64,000 nt of DNA from NCBI RefSeq assembly GCF_001426245.1, contig NZ_LMCM01000011.1, positions 62,001 to 126,000 on the forward strand, written 5' to 3'. Numbering within the stretch: position 1 is the stretch's first letter; each line of letters begins with the position of its first letter. The notes under the pieces were generated by a model that made no database searches, had not been told where the DNA came from, and saw nothing but the letters and a program-made list of their open reading frames with translations. This document shows positions 17,286 to 25,816 of the stretch, piece after piece. Both the position numbers and the translations under genes were made by a program. Source of the stretch: Phycicoccus sp. Root101 (GTDB lineage Bacteria > Actinomycetota > Actinomycetes > Actinomycetales > Dermatophilaceae).

Positions 17286-18184
17286 CCGTCGTCACCTCCC
17301 ACGAACCCACCGTCGCCGACGCCACCGACTCCGCAGACCCCTCGGCTGCGACCGGGAGCCGGCTGCGCGCCGAGGACGTCACCCTGAGCTACCGCGACCG
17401 GGTCGTGGTCGACCACGTCTCGACCGCGATCCCCGACGGGAAGATCACCGTCGTCGTCGGCGCCAACGCCTGTGGCAAGTCCACCCTCCTGCGAGGTATG
17501 GCGCGGCTGCTCACGCCCTCGTCGGGCCAGGTCGTGCTCGACGGGGCGTCGATCCACGCGATGCCCACCCGTGAGGTCGCGCGGCGGCTGGGCCTGCTCC
17601 CGCAGAACCCCGTCTGCCCGGAGGGCGTGACGGTGGTCGACCTGGTCGGTCGCGGCCGCACGCCCCACCACGGGCGGTTCCAACGATGGTCGGCCGACGA
17701 CGAGCTCGCGGTCGCCCGGGCGCTGGAGGCCACGCACACCCTCGACCTGGCCGACCGCGTCGTCGACGAGCTGTCCGGCGGCCAGCGCCAACGGGTCTGG
17801 ATCGCGATGGCCCTGGCGCAGGAGACCGACCTGCTCCTGCTCGACGAACCCACGACGTACCTCGACGTCGCCCACCAGGTCGACGTGCTCGACCTGCTCG
17901 CCGAGCTCAACGCCACCCGGGGGACCACCGTCGTCATGGTCCTGCACGAGCTCAACCTCGCCGCCCGGTACGCCGACCACGTCGTGGCCCTGCTCGACGG
18001 CACGGTCGTCGCCTCGGGCCCGCCCGCGGAGGTCATCACCGAGGAGTCGGTGCTCCGGGTCTTCGGCATGCGGTGCCGCGTGGTGCCCGACCCGGTGGCG
18101 CACACCCCCATGGTGGTGCCCGTCGGTCGTCACCGACCGCAGGTGCACACGCCCCGTTCCACCCCCGGTGGAGGCACCCGGTGA
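17282..18184 (+). CDS. Iron-siderophore ABC transporter ATP-binding protein
   Basis: The 300-residue FecE/FepC-type ATPase powers the permease pair. The Walker A is GANACGKST (60-68), where the second and fourth residues differ from the usual GPNGCGKST but the catalytic Lys and Ser are kept. The signature is ELSGGQRQRVWIAMALAQ, Walker B is LLLLDEPTTYLD, and the switch histidine is in VLHELNLAARYA. About 28 residues of Ser/Thr/Asp-rich leader precede the ABC domain. It is coupled to the SIP gene by GTGA (18181-18184). Confidence 0.95.
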   Translation: MTVVTSHEPTVADATDSADPSAATGSRLRAEDVTLSYRDRVVVDHVSTAIPDGKITVVVGANACGKSTLLRGMARLLTPSSGQVVLDGASIHAMPTREVARRLGLLPQNPVCPEGVTVVDLVGRGRTPHHGRFQRWSADDELAVARALEATHTLDLADRVVDELSGGQRQRVWIAMALAQETDLLLLDEPTTYLDVAHQVDVLDLLAELNATRGTTVVMVLHELNLAARYADHVVALLDGTVVASGPPAEVITEESVLRVFGMRCRVVPDPVAHTPMVVPVGRHRPQVHTPRSTPGGGTR

Positions 18185-19191
18185 CCTCGGCCACGGCCAC
18201 GACCCGGACCCGGCCTGCCCCGACCACGCTGGTCACGCCCGTGCTCGTCGAGGCGATCGAACGGATCAGTCCGTCCTTCGTGCGCGTCACGTTCGGTGGG
18301 CCCGGGCTCGTCGACCTCAGCACGGCGGACGGGTTCGACACACGGTTCAAGGTGGTCTTCCCCGGACCGACCGGGCTGCTGCCCGGGTCGACGTCCACCC
18401 CCGAGCAGTGGCAGGAGTCGTGGCGCGCCATGCCCGAGGCGGAGCGTTCGCCCATGCGCACGTACACGATCCGCGAGATCACGACGGCCGGCGACGCGGT
18501 CCGTCTCGTCACTGACTTCGTCGTCCATGAGGCTGCCACCGGCGGCGAGTCGGCCCTCGGCCCCGCCTGCCGGTGGGCGCTGACCGCGCGACCCGGTGAC
18601 CTCGTCCACATCGTCGGGCCGCACCGTCGCTCCCCCATGTACGGCGGCACCGAGTTCGACCCGGGCGCCCTGCGCGACCTGCTCCTCATCGGAGACGAGA
18701 CGGCCCTCCCGGCGATCGCGCGCATCCTGGAGGACGTCGGCCCGGGCTTCACGGGACACGCGTTCGTCGAGGTGCCGACCGCTGCCGACATCCCTGTGCT
18801 GCCCGAGCACGACCTGGTGGACGTGACGTGGTTGGTGCGCGGCGGGGCTCGCCAGGGCCGGACCCTGGTCGCCGCCGTGCGCTCCCACCTCGGGCTGCCT
18901 CCCACCGACCTCGACGCCCCGCTGCCCGACGTGTCGAGCACCCTCGACGTCGAGGTGTGGGAGACGGCCCGTTACTCCTCGGCCGGCGAGGACCTCGGCG
19001 TCCCGGTCCCCGACGCCGGGTCGTCTCCTGTGCGGGAACGCCCGGACCTGCAGGACACGTACGCGTGGATCGCCGGCGAGTCGTGGTGCGTCCGGGCGCT
19101 GCGCCGCGTGTTGGTCACCGAGCTCGGGGTCGAGAGGTCGCGCGTCGCGTTCATGGGGTACTGGCGCGAGGGCGTCGCGATGCGCTCCTAG
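18181..19191 (+). CDS. Siderophore-interacting protein (FAD/NAD(P)H ferric reductase)
   Basis: The 336-residue SIP/ViuB-family flavoprotein reduces the imported ferric-siderophore in the cytoplasm and so releases iron. The FAD motif is MRTYTIREI (around residue 96-104), the pyridine nucleotide region includes LLLIGDETALPAIARIL, and the C-terminus ends with the family's W-CVRALRR and VAFMGYWREG. A variable insert of about 60 residues (VSSTLDVEVWETARYSSAGE region) lies before the last helix. As the last gene of the iron operon it completes uptake: binding, transport and release. A strong hairpin follows the stop. Confidence 0.92.
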   Translation: MTSATATTRTRPAPTTLVTPVLVEAIERISPSFVRVTFGGPGLVDLSTADGFDTRFKVVFPGPTGLLPGSTSTPEQWQESWRAMPEAERSPMRTYTIREITTAGDAVRLVTDFVVHEAATGGESALGPACRWALTARPGDLVHIVGPHRRSPMYGGTEFDPGALRDLLLIGDETALPAIARILEDVGPGFTGHAFVEVPTAADIPVLPEHDLVDVTWLVRGGARQGRTLVAAVRSHLGLPPTDLDAPLPDVSSTLDVEVWETARYSSAGEDLGVPVPDAGSSPVRERPDLQDTYAWIAGESWCVRALRRVLVTELGVERSRVAFMGYWREGVAMRS

Positions 19192-19233
19192 CCCCTTCCC
19201 TGTTCCTCCCCTCCTCCTCCCACCTCCTGCGGC

Positions 19234-19282
19234 GGTTCGAGGTGTTCCGCTACCAGGATCCGGTCGCGGAACACCTCGAACC
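19234..19282. terminator. 17-bp perfect hairpin between convergent genes
   Basis: GGTTCGAGGTGTTCCGC (19234-19250) pairs perfectly with 19266-19282 around a 15-nt loop that includes CCAGGATCC. It separates the iron operon from the converging DinB-like gene and probably terminates both. The stem is A/T-richer than surrounding DNA. Confidence 0.75.
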
Positions 19283-19317
19283 CGATGGAGGGGAGGGTCA
19301 ACGGGGGGCAACGGGCG

Positions 19318-19820
19318 TCAGCGAGGCGGGAGGTGGTGACCGGTGCCGCCGTCGATGAGCTCCCGGATGATGTCGGCGTGCCCGGCGTGCCGGACGGTGT
19401 CCTCGATCATGTGGACCAGCACCCAGCGCATGCTCACGGTGGTGCCGGCGTAGGACGTGCCCGTCGCGTCGAGCCCCAGCTCATGGACCGAGGCGTCGGC
19501 CGCGGTCCACGAGCGCCGGTAGAAGTCGACGATCTCCTGCGTCGTCTCCCCGGGCGCGGCCCGCATGTCCGCCTCGATGTCCTCGGAGATGTCGGTGAGA
19601 GGCTCGTGCGGTCGCCCGAACGTCTCGCAGAACCAGCCGTACTCGGAGTTGGCGAGGTGCTTGACCAGACCGACCAGGCTGGTGCGACTGGGAACCGGCG
19701 ACCAGCGCTGCTGCTCGTCGGTGAGGCCGTCGAGCTTCCAGAGCATGACGTCGCGGTGGCTCTGCAAGGCCGCCAGCAGGACGGTCGTCTCGTCACCGTC
19801 CGCGGCTCGTCTCTCGTCAC
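19318..19820 (-). CDS. DinB/DUF664 family protein with apparent frameshift near the N-terminus
   Basis: The body (codons from 19767 down) is a DUF664-type DinB protein: RDVMLWKLDGLTDEQQRWSPV, LVGLVKHLANSEYGWFCETF and MRWVLVHMIEDTVRHAGHAD carry the family's histidines. No ATG or GTG exists in this frame upstream; the only standard candidate is TTG at 19767, which would cut the first helix. The expected first helix (DGDETTVLLAALQSHRD) is encoded in frame back to about 19800. A GTG at 19820 with TAGCCT exactly 12 nt upstream lies in another frame (MTRDEPRTV). One missing base near 19797-19800 would join the two. Either the sequence has a 1-nt error or the gene is broken. Confidence 0.7.
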
Positions 19821-19826
19821 CCCGGC

Positions 19827-19832
19827 AGGCTA
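19827..19832 (-). promoter_or_regulatory. -10 element of the DinB-like gene
   Basis: TAGCCT on the minus strand begins exactly 12 nt before the GTG at 19820, as in other leaderless genes of the window. It points to the true start of the frameshifted gene. Confidence 0.5.
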
Positions 19833-19878
19833 GCGACCACCGCGGACACCCGGCCCCGAGCGCTCGGAACCAGGGGGG

Positions 19879-21195
19879 TCAGTCGCCCAGGAGGTGGCGG
19901 ACGTGCTCGCTGGTGAAGGTGCGGTCCGGGTCGAGGCGGTCACGCACCATACGGAAGTCGTCGAACCTGGGGTAGAGCTCGCGCAGTCGTTCGGCACCGA
20001 GGGTGTGCAGCTTGCCCCAGTGGGGGCGTCCCGCGTGCTCGGCTGCGATCGCCTCGAAGGCGGCGAACACTCCCCCGTCGTCCATCCGGTGGTACTGGTG
20101 GACGGCGACGTAGGCGTTGTCCCGCTCGTAGGCGGTGGAGAACCAGACGTCGTCGGCCCCGGTGAACCGCAGCTCGACAGGGAACGGCAGCGAGACGTCG
20201 TGGGAGTCGATCCAGGAGCGCAGCGCGGTGACCACCGGACCAACGGAGCCGAGCGGCACGGCGTACTCCATCTCGCGGAAGCGGACCCGCCGCGGCGAGC
20301 AGAACACCTTCCACGAGTCATCGGTGAACTCGCGCGCCGACAGCGTCCTGGCCGTCAGCTGGGCGAGCCGGGGGACGATGCGCGGCCACCGGGTGCTGGC
20401 CCGGTTGACCACCTCGAAGAAGTCGTTGGCCAGCAGGTCGTCGTCGAGCCTCGCGCGCCACGGCGGCAGGGCGCGCCCGCCGTGGTCGGGGCCGACGTCG
20501 TCGTTGTGCTTGACCAGCACCCGCGTCGTGTGGGGGAACCAGTGCATGTCGACGTGGTCGTGGCCCTCGACGTCGGCGGCGACGGTGGCCAGCACGTCGG
20601 TGAGGTCGGCGCTGAACTCGCGAGCGTGGATCCGGAACGCGGGGACGCACTGCAGCTCCACCTCGGTGACCACCCCGAGCGCGCCCAGGCCGACGCGGGC
20701 CGCCCCGAACACGTCGGGCTCGGTGTCGGCCGAGCAGCGCAGCAGTCCGCCGTCGGCCAGCGCGATCGTCAGCCCGGACACGGCCGCCGCGATCCCCTGA
20801 CGGCGCAGCCCGGACCCGTGGGTGCCGGTGGCGATCGCGCCGCCGATGGTCTGCTGGTCGATGTCACCGAGGTTCGGCAGGGCGAGCCCGAGCACCTGGA
20901 GCGCCGGGTTGAGCACGTGCAACGGCGTCCCGGCCGCCACCGTGACCCGGCGGGCGGCCGGGTCCACCGAGGTGATGCCGGTGAGGTGGTCGAGGCGCAC
21001 CTGCACCCCGTCCGTCGCGGCGACCGGGGTGAACGAGTGCCCCGACCCGACCGCCTTGACCGGTATGCCGCGGGCGTGGGACCGCGCGAGCGTGGCCCTG
21101 AGCTCGTCCACGTCGTGGGGTATTGCGACCTCGGCAGGACGGCAGGTCTGGTTGCCACCCCAGTTGGTCCAGGTGTGGGCGGTCGGCGAGCTCAT
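19879..21195 (-). CDS. FAD-linked aldonolactone oxidase (D-arabinono-1,4-lactone/L-gulonolactone oxidase family)
   Basis: The 438-residue flavoprotein has the PCMH FAD-binding fold: AVGSGHSFTPVAATDG, where His53 is the likely covalent FAD attachment site, then LGDIDQQTIGGAIATGTHGSG and GALGVVTEVELQCVPA. The C-terminal ALO domain ends in AEHAGRPHWGKLHTL, the HWGK motif of this family. Such enzymes oxidise aldono-1,4-lactones, but the natural sugar in actinobacteria is not established. Its ATG overlaps the stop of the PLP enzyme upstream (ATGA at 21192-21195), so the two are made together. Confidence 0.88.
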   Translation of the reverse strand: MSSPTAHTWTNWGGNQTCRPAEVAIPHDVDELRATLARSHARGIPVKAVGSGHSFTPVAATDGVQVRLDHLTGITSVDPAARRVTVAAGTPLHVLNPALQVLGLALPNLGDIDQQTIGGAIATGTHGSGLRRQGIAAAVSGLTIALADGGLLRCSADTEPDVFGAARVGLGALGVVTEVELQCVPAFRIHAREFSADLTDVLATVAADVEGHDHVDMHWFPHTTRVLVKHNDDVGPDHGGRALPPWRARLDDDLLANDFFEVVNRASTRWPRIVPRLAQLTARTLSAREFTDDSWKVFCSPRRVRFREMEYAVPLGSVGPVVTALRSWIDSHDVSLPFPVELRFTGADDVWFSTAYERDNAYVAVHQYHRMDDGGVFAAFEAIAAEHAGRPHWGKLHTLGAERLRELYPRFDDFRMVRDRLDPDRTFTSEHVRHLLGD

Positions 21196-22430
21196 CCGAA
21201 GTTGCGTCCTTCACCCCGGTACGTCGGCACCGTCTCGACGAGGTCGGTGCCGCTGACGAGGTGGAGCGCGTTGAAGCGTTCGCACAGCTCGCCGGCCTTC
21301 GCGTGGCGGAACCACACGCGGTCCCCGATCTGCAGGTCGCGAGCGCCCTTGCCCTGCAACGGGGTCTGCACCTCGCCCGCCCCCTCGCGCCGAACCATCC
21401 GCAGGTCGCGTCCACCGAACAGTGCCGGCAGCCGCTCCCACCCGGGCGGCCCCGACGCGATGTACCCGCCCCCGGACACGGTGACGAACCCCGGTCCCGG
21501 GCGCCGGGTGACGGCCAGGGCGAAGGCCGCCGCAGGTCTCGGGCTGAAGGCGTCGTACCCGTCGAACAGGGTCGGGCCGTAGAGCCCCGACCCGGCAGCG
21601 ACCTCGGTGACGACGGGGTCGAGGGCGGTGAGGTGGACCGAGCCCGTGCCGCCGCCGTTGACGAACTCGAGGTCGGCGACGTCCCGGACCGCCCGCACGA
21701 CGGCGCGGCGGCGATCGACCAGGGAGGCGGCCGACCGCGCCTTGACGAAGCGGACCGCGGGTGAGGTGTCGGGCAGCCCGGCGATCTGCGCGTCGTAGAA
21801 CATCAGGCCCACGACCGACAACCCGGCGTCGCTGGCGGCGCGGGCCACCGCGACCGCGTCCTCGGGGCTGCGCACCGGCGAGCGCCTGACCCCGATGTGG
21901 ACCGGGCCGACCCGCAGCGACGAGTCGACGTCGACGGCGACCCGCAGGCCGTGCGGTCGGGTGAGGGCGGCGAGCATCCGGACGTGGTCGAGGCTGTCCA
22001 CGGTCACCGTCACCTGGCTGGCGGCCAACCCGTCGAGGGCCAGCTCCGACAGGGCCAGGACGTCGACGCTGGGGTAGGCGACGTAGACGTCCTCGAAACC
22101 GGAGTCGACCAGCCAGGAGGCCTCGCGGACGGAGTACGCCATCACCCCGGAGAAGCCGGGACGCGCGAGCGCCCGCCGCAGGAGGGGGCGGCAGCGCACC
22201 GACTTGGAGGCGACCCGGATGGGCACCCCGTTCGCCCGCCGGACCAGGTCCTCGGCGTTGGCGTCGAAGGCGTCGAGGTCGACCACGGCCAGGGGCGCGG
22301 GAAGACCGACCGTGGCGACGTCCCAGGACCGCGGCGGCGCGGGGGCAGCGGTCTCGAGCGGCTCGACCGCACCCGTGCGCGCAGGGTCGTCCGGGTCGAC
22401 GGCGGGATCGACGTCCCGGTGCAGGGTCAC
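21192..22430 (-). CDS. PLP-dependent amino acid deaminase/aldolase (alanine racemase N-terminal fold)
   Basis: This 412-residue protein has a fold-type III PLP barrel, as in D-threonine aldolase and D-serine dehydratase. The PLP lysine is Lys76 in IRVASKSVR, and VAVDVDSSLRVG, FVNGGGTGSV and GSGLYGPTLFDGY form the cofactor and metal-site loops. The C-terminal DRVWFRHAKAGELCERFN carries the His/Cys pair that binds zinc in D-serine dehydratase-like enzymes. The substrate is unknown. The start is GTG at 22430 with TAGGGT exactly 12 nt upstream, and a PHO box overlaps the -35 region. It is coupled to the lactone oxidase gene. Confidence 0.82.
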   Translation of the reverse strand: MTLHRDVDPAVDPDDPARTGAVEPLETAAPAPPRSWDVATVGLPAPLAVVDLDAFDANAEDLVRRANGVPIRVASKSVRCRPLLRRALARPGFSGVMAYSVREASWLVDSGFEDVYVAYPSVDVLALSELALDGLAASQVTVTVDSLDHVRMLAALTRPHGLRVAVDVDSSLRVGPVHIGVRRSPVRSPEDAVAVARAASDAGLSVVGLMFYDAQIAGLPDTSPAVRFVKARSAASLVDRRRAVVRAVRDVADLEFVNGGGTGSVHLTALDPVVTEVAAGSGLYGPTLFDGYDAFSPRPAAAFALAVTRRPGPGFVTVSGGGYIASGPPGWERLPALFGGRDLRMVRREGAGEVQTPLQGKGARDLQIGDRVWFRHAKAGELCERFNALHLVSGTDLVETVPTYRGEGRNFG

Positions 22431-22436
22431 ACGACG

Positions 22437-22442
22437 ACCCTA
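22437..22442 (-). promoter_or_regulatory. -10 element of the deaminase/lactone oxidase operon
   Basis: TAGGGT on the minus strand, first base 12 nt before the GTG at 22430. A GTGAAC sequence, part of the PHO box, stands 17 nt further upstream at the -35 position. Confidence 0.5.
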
Positions 22443-22459
22443 CTAGCGCCATACCCGCT

Positions 22460-22491
22460 GTTCACCGCAGATCACCCAGCGTTCATCCAGC
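22460..22491. promoter_or_regulatory. PhoP (PHO) box of direct repeat units
   Basis: Three consecutive units GTTCACCGCAG (22460-22470), ATCACCCAGC (22471-22480) and GTTCATCCAGC (22481-22491) match the actinobacterial PhoP direct-repeat unit GTTCACCCGGC. The box lies between the divergent deaminase operon and the phoX-like phosphatase, and just upstream of the latter's TAGCGT -10 (22519-22524). Activation under phosphate starvation is expected. Confidence 0.75.
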
Positions 22492-22518
22492 CGCCGCCCG
22501 GGCTCCAGCCCCGGTTCC

Positions 22519-22524
22519 TAGCGT
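22519..22524 (+). promoter_or_regulatory. -10 element of the phoX-like gene
   Basis: TAGCGT lies 28 bases downstream of the PHO box and predicts a leader of about 50 nt with a GGAGGA ribosome site (22573-22578) before the ATG at 22583. Confidence 0.5.
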
Positions 22525-22582
22525 GGGCGAGGCGGCCCGGCTCACCCGGAAGCGGGCGCCCACGCCCCCTACGGAGGAACCG

Positions 22583-24631
22583 ATGTCCGCACCATCGCCT
22601 GCGCCCACGCACCGCCCGCTGCTGCCCCTGCTGCGCACCCACCAGGGGGGCAGGTCTGCCATGACCTGCCACTTCAAGTGTGACGACGCGTGCAGCAAGC
22701 CCGTCCCCAACACCAGCGACAACTCCTACTTCGGCGACCTCGTCTCCTCGCTGGCCTCGCGCCGTGGTGTCCTCAAGGGCGGTGGCCTCGCCGCTGCCGT
22801 CGTCGGCCTCGGTGCGTTCGCCGGGACCGGCGCGGCGGCTGCCGCCCCGTCCGGCACCCCCGCCGGGGGCCCGGCCGGCGGCGCGAAGGGAGGGCCTAGG
22901 GGCTCGAAGTCACCGTTCGGCTTCACGCCGATCCAGCCCCAGCCGGCCGGCACCGACAAGGTCGTCGTCCCGCAGGGGTTCGAGTGGTCGACCATCATCA
23001 GCTGGGGCGACCCGATCATCTCGGGCGCACCCGAGTTCGACTTCGACAAGCAGAGCGCCAGGGCCCAGGAGGGCCAGTTCGGCTACAACAACGACTACAC
23101 GGTGCTCATCCCCGGCCGCGACGCGAACCGCGGAACCCTGGTCTGCAACAACGAGTACACCAACGACGAGCTGATGTTCCGTGGCTACACCGGTTCGGCG
23201 GGCCTGACCACCGAGCAGCTGCGGATCAGCATGGCCGCCCACGGCATGTCGGTCGTCGCGCTGCGCCGTCGCAACGCCCGCGACCAGTGGCGCCACGTCC
23301 GCATCGATCGCGTCAACCGCCGCGTCACCGCGACCACGCCGTTCCGGCTCGACGGTCCTGCCGCCGGCCACCCGCTGCTGCGGACCTCGGCGGACTCCAC
23401 CGGCCGCCGCGTGCTCGGCACCTTCGCCAACTGCTCCGGCGGCGTCACCCCGTGGGGGACGGTCCTGTCCGGTGAGGAGAACTTCAACGGCTACTTCGCC
23501 GCACCCACGGCACCGGCCGACCAGGCCGACGCCTACAAGCGCTACGGGCTGACCGGGTCCAAGGGCCGGGGCTGGGAGCGCGCCGACCGGCGGTTCGACG
23601 CCACGCAGGAGCCCAACGAGGTCAACCGGTTCGGCTGGGTCGTCGAGCTCGACCCGTCCGACGCCTCCTCGACGCCCGTCAAGCACACCGCGATGGGTCG
23701 CCTGAAGCACGAGGGCGCCAACGTGACCATCGCGCCCGACGGGCGGGTCGTCGCCTACATGGGTGACGACGAGCGCTTCGACTACCTCTACAAGTTCGTC
23801 TCCCGCGGGAAGTACCAGAAGGGCGACTCCCGCAAGGCGCGGGCCAACAACCTCTCACTGCTGTCCTCCGGCGACCTCTACGTCGCGAAGTTCACCGGCG
23901 ACGGGTTCGAGGACGGCATCAGCGACGGCACCGGCTACTGGCTGCCGCTCGTCGTGGACGACACCTCGTACGTAGCCGGTATGAGCGTCGCCGAGGTGCT
24001 CATCTGGACGCGGCTTGCCGCCGACAAGGTCGGCCCGACGAAGATGGACCGCCCCGAGGACGTCGAGCCCAACCTCGTCAACGGCCGCACGTACGTCGTG
24101 TGCACCAACAACACGAGCCGCCAGCCGAGCCAGATCGACGAGGCCAACCCGCGCGCCAACAACAAGCACGGGCACATCGTCGAGCTCGTCCCGTCCCGCG
24201 GCGACGACACGACGACCACCTTCACCTGGAAGATCGTCCTCATCGCCGGCGACCCGAACGACCCGACGACCTACTTCAACGGGTACGACCGGTCCGACGT
24301 CTCGCCGATCTCCTGCCCCGACAACATCGCCTTCGACCACGAGGGCAACATGTGGATCGCCACCGACGGCAACGCCCTCGGCGCCTGCGACGGGATGTAC
24401 CTGTACCCGCTCTCCGGGCCGCACCAGGGCCACCTGCAGCAGTTCCTGTCGGTGCCGGCGTACTCCGAGTGCTGTGGCCCGCTCGTCACCTGGGACCAGA
24501 AGTCGGTCCTCGCGGCGGTGCAGCACCCGGGCGAGACCGAGGGCGCCTCACCGTCGGCCCCGGCCAGCCAGTTCCCCTACCAGGGTGACGGCCAGCCCCG
24601 CCCCAGCGTGATCCAGATCCGCCAGCGCTGA
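22583..24631 (+). CDS. phoX: PhoX-family secreted alkaline phosphatase (DUF839), Tat-exported
   Basis: The 682-residue protein is a PhoX-type calcium/iron-dependent phosphatase that releases phosphate from organic esters outside the membrane. A long leader ends in the twin-arginine motif SRRGVLKGG (59-67) and a hydrophobic, alanine-rich stretch, so export is by Tat. Family blocks include PQGFEWSTIISWGDPI, ANCSGGVTPWGTVLSGEENFNGYF, KHEGANVTIAPDGRVVAYMGDDERFDYLYKFVS, and PDNIAFDHEGNMWIATDG, which together carry the metal-site Glu, Asp and Cys residues. The pre-twin-arginine region (residues 1-58) is longer than usual and contains three cysteines. The PHO box upstream supports phosphate control. 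Confidence 0.92.
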   Translation: MSAPSPAPTHRPLLPLLRTHQGGRSAMTCHFKCDDACSKPVPNTSDNSYFGDLVSSLASRRGVLKGGGLAAAVVGLGAFAGTGAAAAAPSGTPAGGPAGGAKGGPRGSKSPFGFTPIQPQPAGTDKVVVPQGFEWSTIISWGDPIISGAPEFDFDKQSARAQEGQFGYNNDYTVLIPGRDANRGTLVCNNEYTNDELMFRGYTGSAGLTTEQLRISMAAHGMSVVALRRRNARDQWRHVRIDRVNRRVTATTPFRLDGPAAGHPLLRTSADSTGRRVLGTFANCSGGVTPWGTVLSGEENFNGYFAAPTAPADQADAYKRYGLTGSKGRGWERADRRFDATQEPNEVNRFGWVVELDPSDASSTPVKHTAMGRLKHEGANVTIAPDGRVVAYMGDDERFDYLYKFVSRGKYQKGDSRKARANNLSLLSSGDLYVAKFTGDGFEDGISDGTGYWLPLVVDDTSYVAGMSVAEVLIWTRLAADKVGPTKMDRPEDVEPNLVNGRTYVVCTNNTSRQPSQIDEANPRANNKHGHIVELVPSRGDDTTTTFTWKIVLIAGDPNDPTTYFNGYDRSDVSPISCPDNIAFDHEGNMWIATDGNALGACDGMYLYPLSGPHQGHLQQFLSVPAYSECCGPLVTWDQKSVLAAVQHPGETEGASPSAPASQFPYQGDGQPRPSVIQIRQR

Positions 24632-24646
24632 CCCGACGTGGTGCCG

Positions 24647-24692
24647 CCGAGGCGCCATACGGTCCCCGTCGAGGGGCGGTATGGCGCCTCGG
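24647..24692. terminator. 14-bp hairpin terminator between convergent genes
   Basis: CCGAGGCGCCATAC (24647-24660) pairs perfectly with 24679-24692 around an 18-nt loop. It sits between the ends of the phoX-like gene and the nuo/polyprenyl synthase operon and can stop transcription from both sides. Confidence 0.75.
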
Positions 24693-24800
24693 TCGCGTTA
24701 AGCCCGTGGGCGGTCCGGCTCCGCCGGCCGCTGGGCGAAACCCACGGTGCCGACCCGACGTGCCGGGCCGGAGTGCCGAGCGCTCGAGGAGGGCGGTGGC

Positions 24801-25802
24801 TCAGCCGACGCGGGTGACGACGCTGGTCGCCAGGGCGGAAAGGGCGTCCTTGGCCTCGCTGTCGGGCAGCCCGGCGAGGGCCGCGGTGGCCTCGGCGGCC
24901 ACGGCGTTCGTCCGCTCCTGGGCCCGGTCCATCGCCGGGTGCACCCGCAGCAGCTCCAGGGCCTCGGCCAGGGACGCGTCGTCCTGGATCTCGGACCGCA
25001 GCAGCTCCTGGAGCCGGGCGTCCGCCGGGTCGGTGGAGGCCAGCGCGTAGAGGACTGGGAGGGTCCGCTTGCCCTCGCGCAGGTCCGTCCCGGGCATCTT
25101 GCCCATGGACTCGGAGTCCGAGGCGATGTCGATGAGGTCGTCGGCGAGCTGGAACGCCATACCGAGCCGTTCGCCGTACTCACGCAGCGTCTCGGTGGTG
25201 GCGGCGTCGCAGCCGCTGAACATCGCGCCGTACCGGGCCGCGGTGGCGATGAGGACACCGGTCTTGTCGGCGAGGACCTGCAGGTAGTAGTCGGTCGCGT
25301 CGACCCCCTCGGGCGCGCGGCGGGTGTCACGGATCTGGCCGGAGCACAGCCGCACGAACGTGCGGGCCTGGATCTTCACGGCCTCCGGGCCGAGGTCGGC
25401 GATGATCGACGAGGCGGTGCCGAAGAGCAGGTCACCGACGAGGATCGCCGTGGAGTTGTCGTACTTCGCGTTGGCGCTCGGAGCCCCGCGTCGCACGTCC
25501 GCCTCGTCCATGACGTCGTCGTGGTAGAGCGAGGCGAGGTGGGTGAGCTCGACACCGGTCGCCGCGGCGACCACGTCGTCGTTCACCCCCGAGCCCACCT
25601 CGGCGGCGAGCAGGGTGAGCAGCGGGCGGAACCGCTTGCCCCCCGCCTCGGCGAGGTGGATGTTGGCCCCTGCGATGAACGGGTCCTCGTGGTCCACCTC
25701 GCGCCGCAGCAGCGCGTCGACGGCCTCGAGGCCGTCGGCGAGTCGCGCGTTGAGCTCGTCGGACGTGGCCGGAAGGGCCAGGACCGGCGGGGTGGGGCTC
25801 AC
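24801..25802 (-). CDS. Polyprenyl diphosphate synthase (trans, long chain)
   Basis: This 333-residue enzyme makes the isoprenoid tail of menaquinone by adding isopentenyl diphosphate units. The first aspartate-rich motif is HDDVMDEAD (Asp95, Asp96, Asp99), followed by RRG; the second is LADDLIDIASD (Asp221, Asp222, Asp225). GGKRFRP near 55 binds the diphosphate. The bulky residues before the first motif (SLYH) fit a C35-C45 product. Chain length cannot be fixed from sequence alone. The start is GTG at 25802, only 14 bp after nuoN, so it is the last gene of the complex I operon. Other men genes lie within 40 kb. Confidence 0.92.
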   Translation of the reverse strand: MSPTPPVLALPATSDELNARLADGLEAVDALLRREVDHEDPFIAGANIHLAEAGGKRFRPLLTLLAAEVGSGVNDDVVAAATGVELTHLASLYHDDVMDEADVRRGAPSANAKYDNSTAILVGDLLFGTASSIIADLGPEAVKIQARTFVRLCSGQIRDTRRAPEGVDATDYYLQVLADKTGVLIATAARYGAMFSGCDAATTETLREYGERLGMAFQLADDLIDIASDSESMGKMPGTDLREGKRTLPVLYALASTDPADARLQELLRSEIQDDASLAEALELLRVHPAMDRAQERTNAVAAEATAALAGLPDSEAKDALSALATSVVTRVG

Positions 25803-25816
25803 GTGGTCGACCCGGG

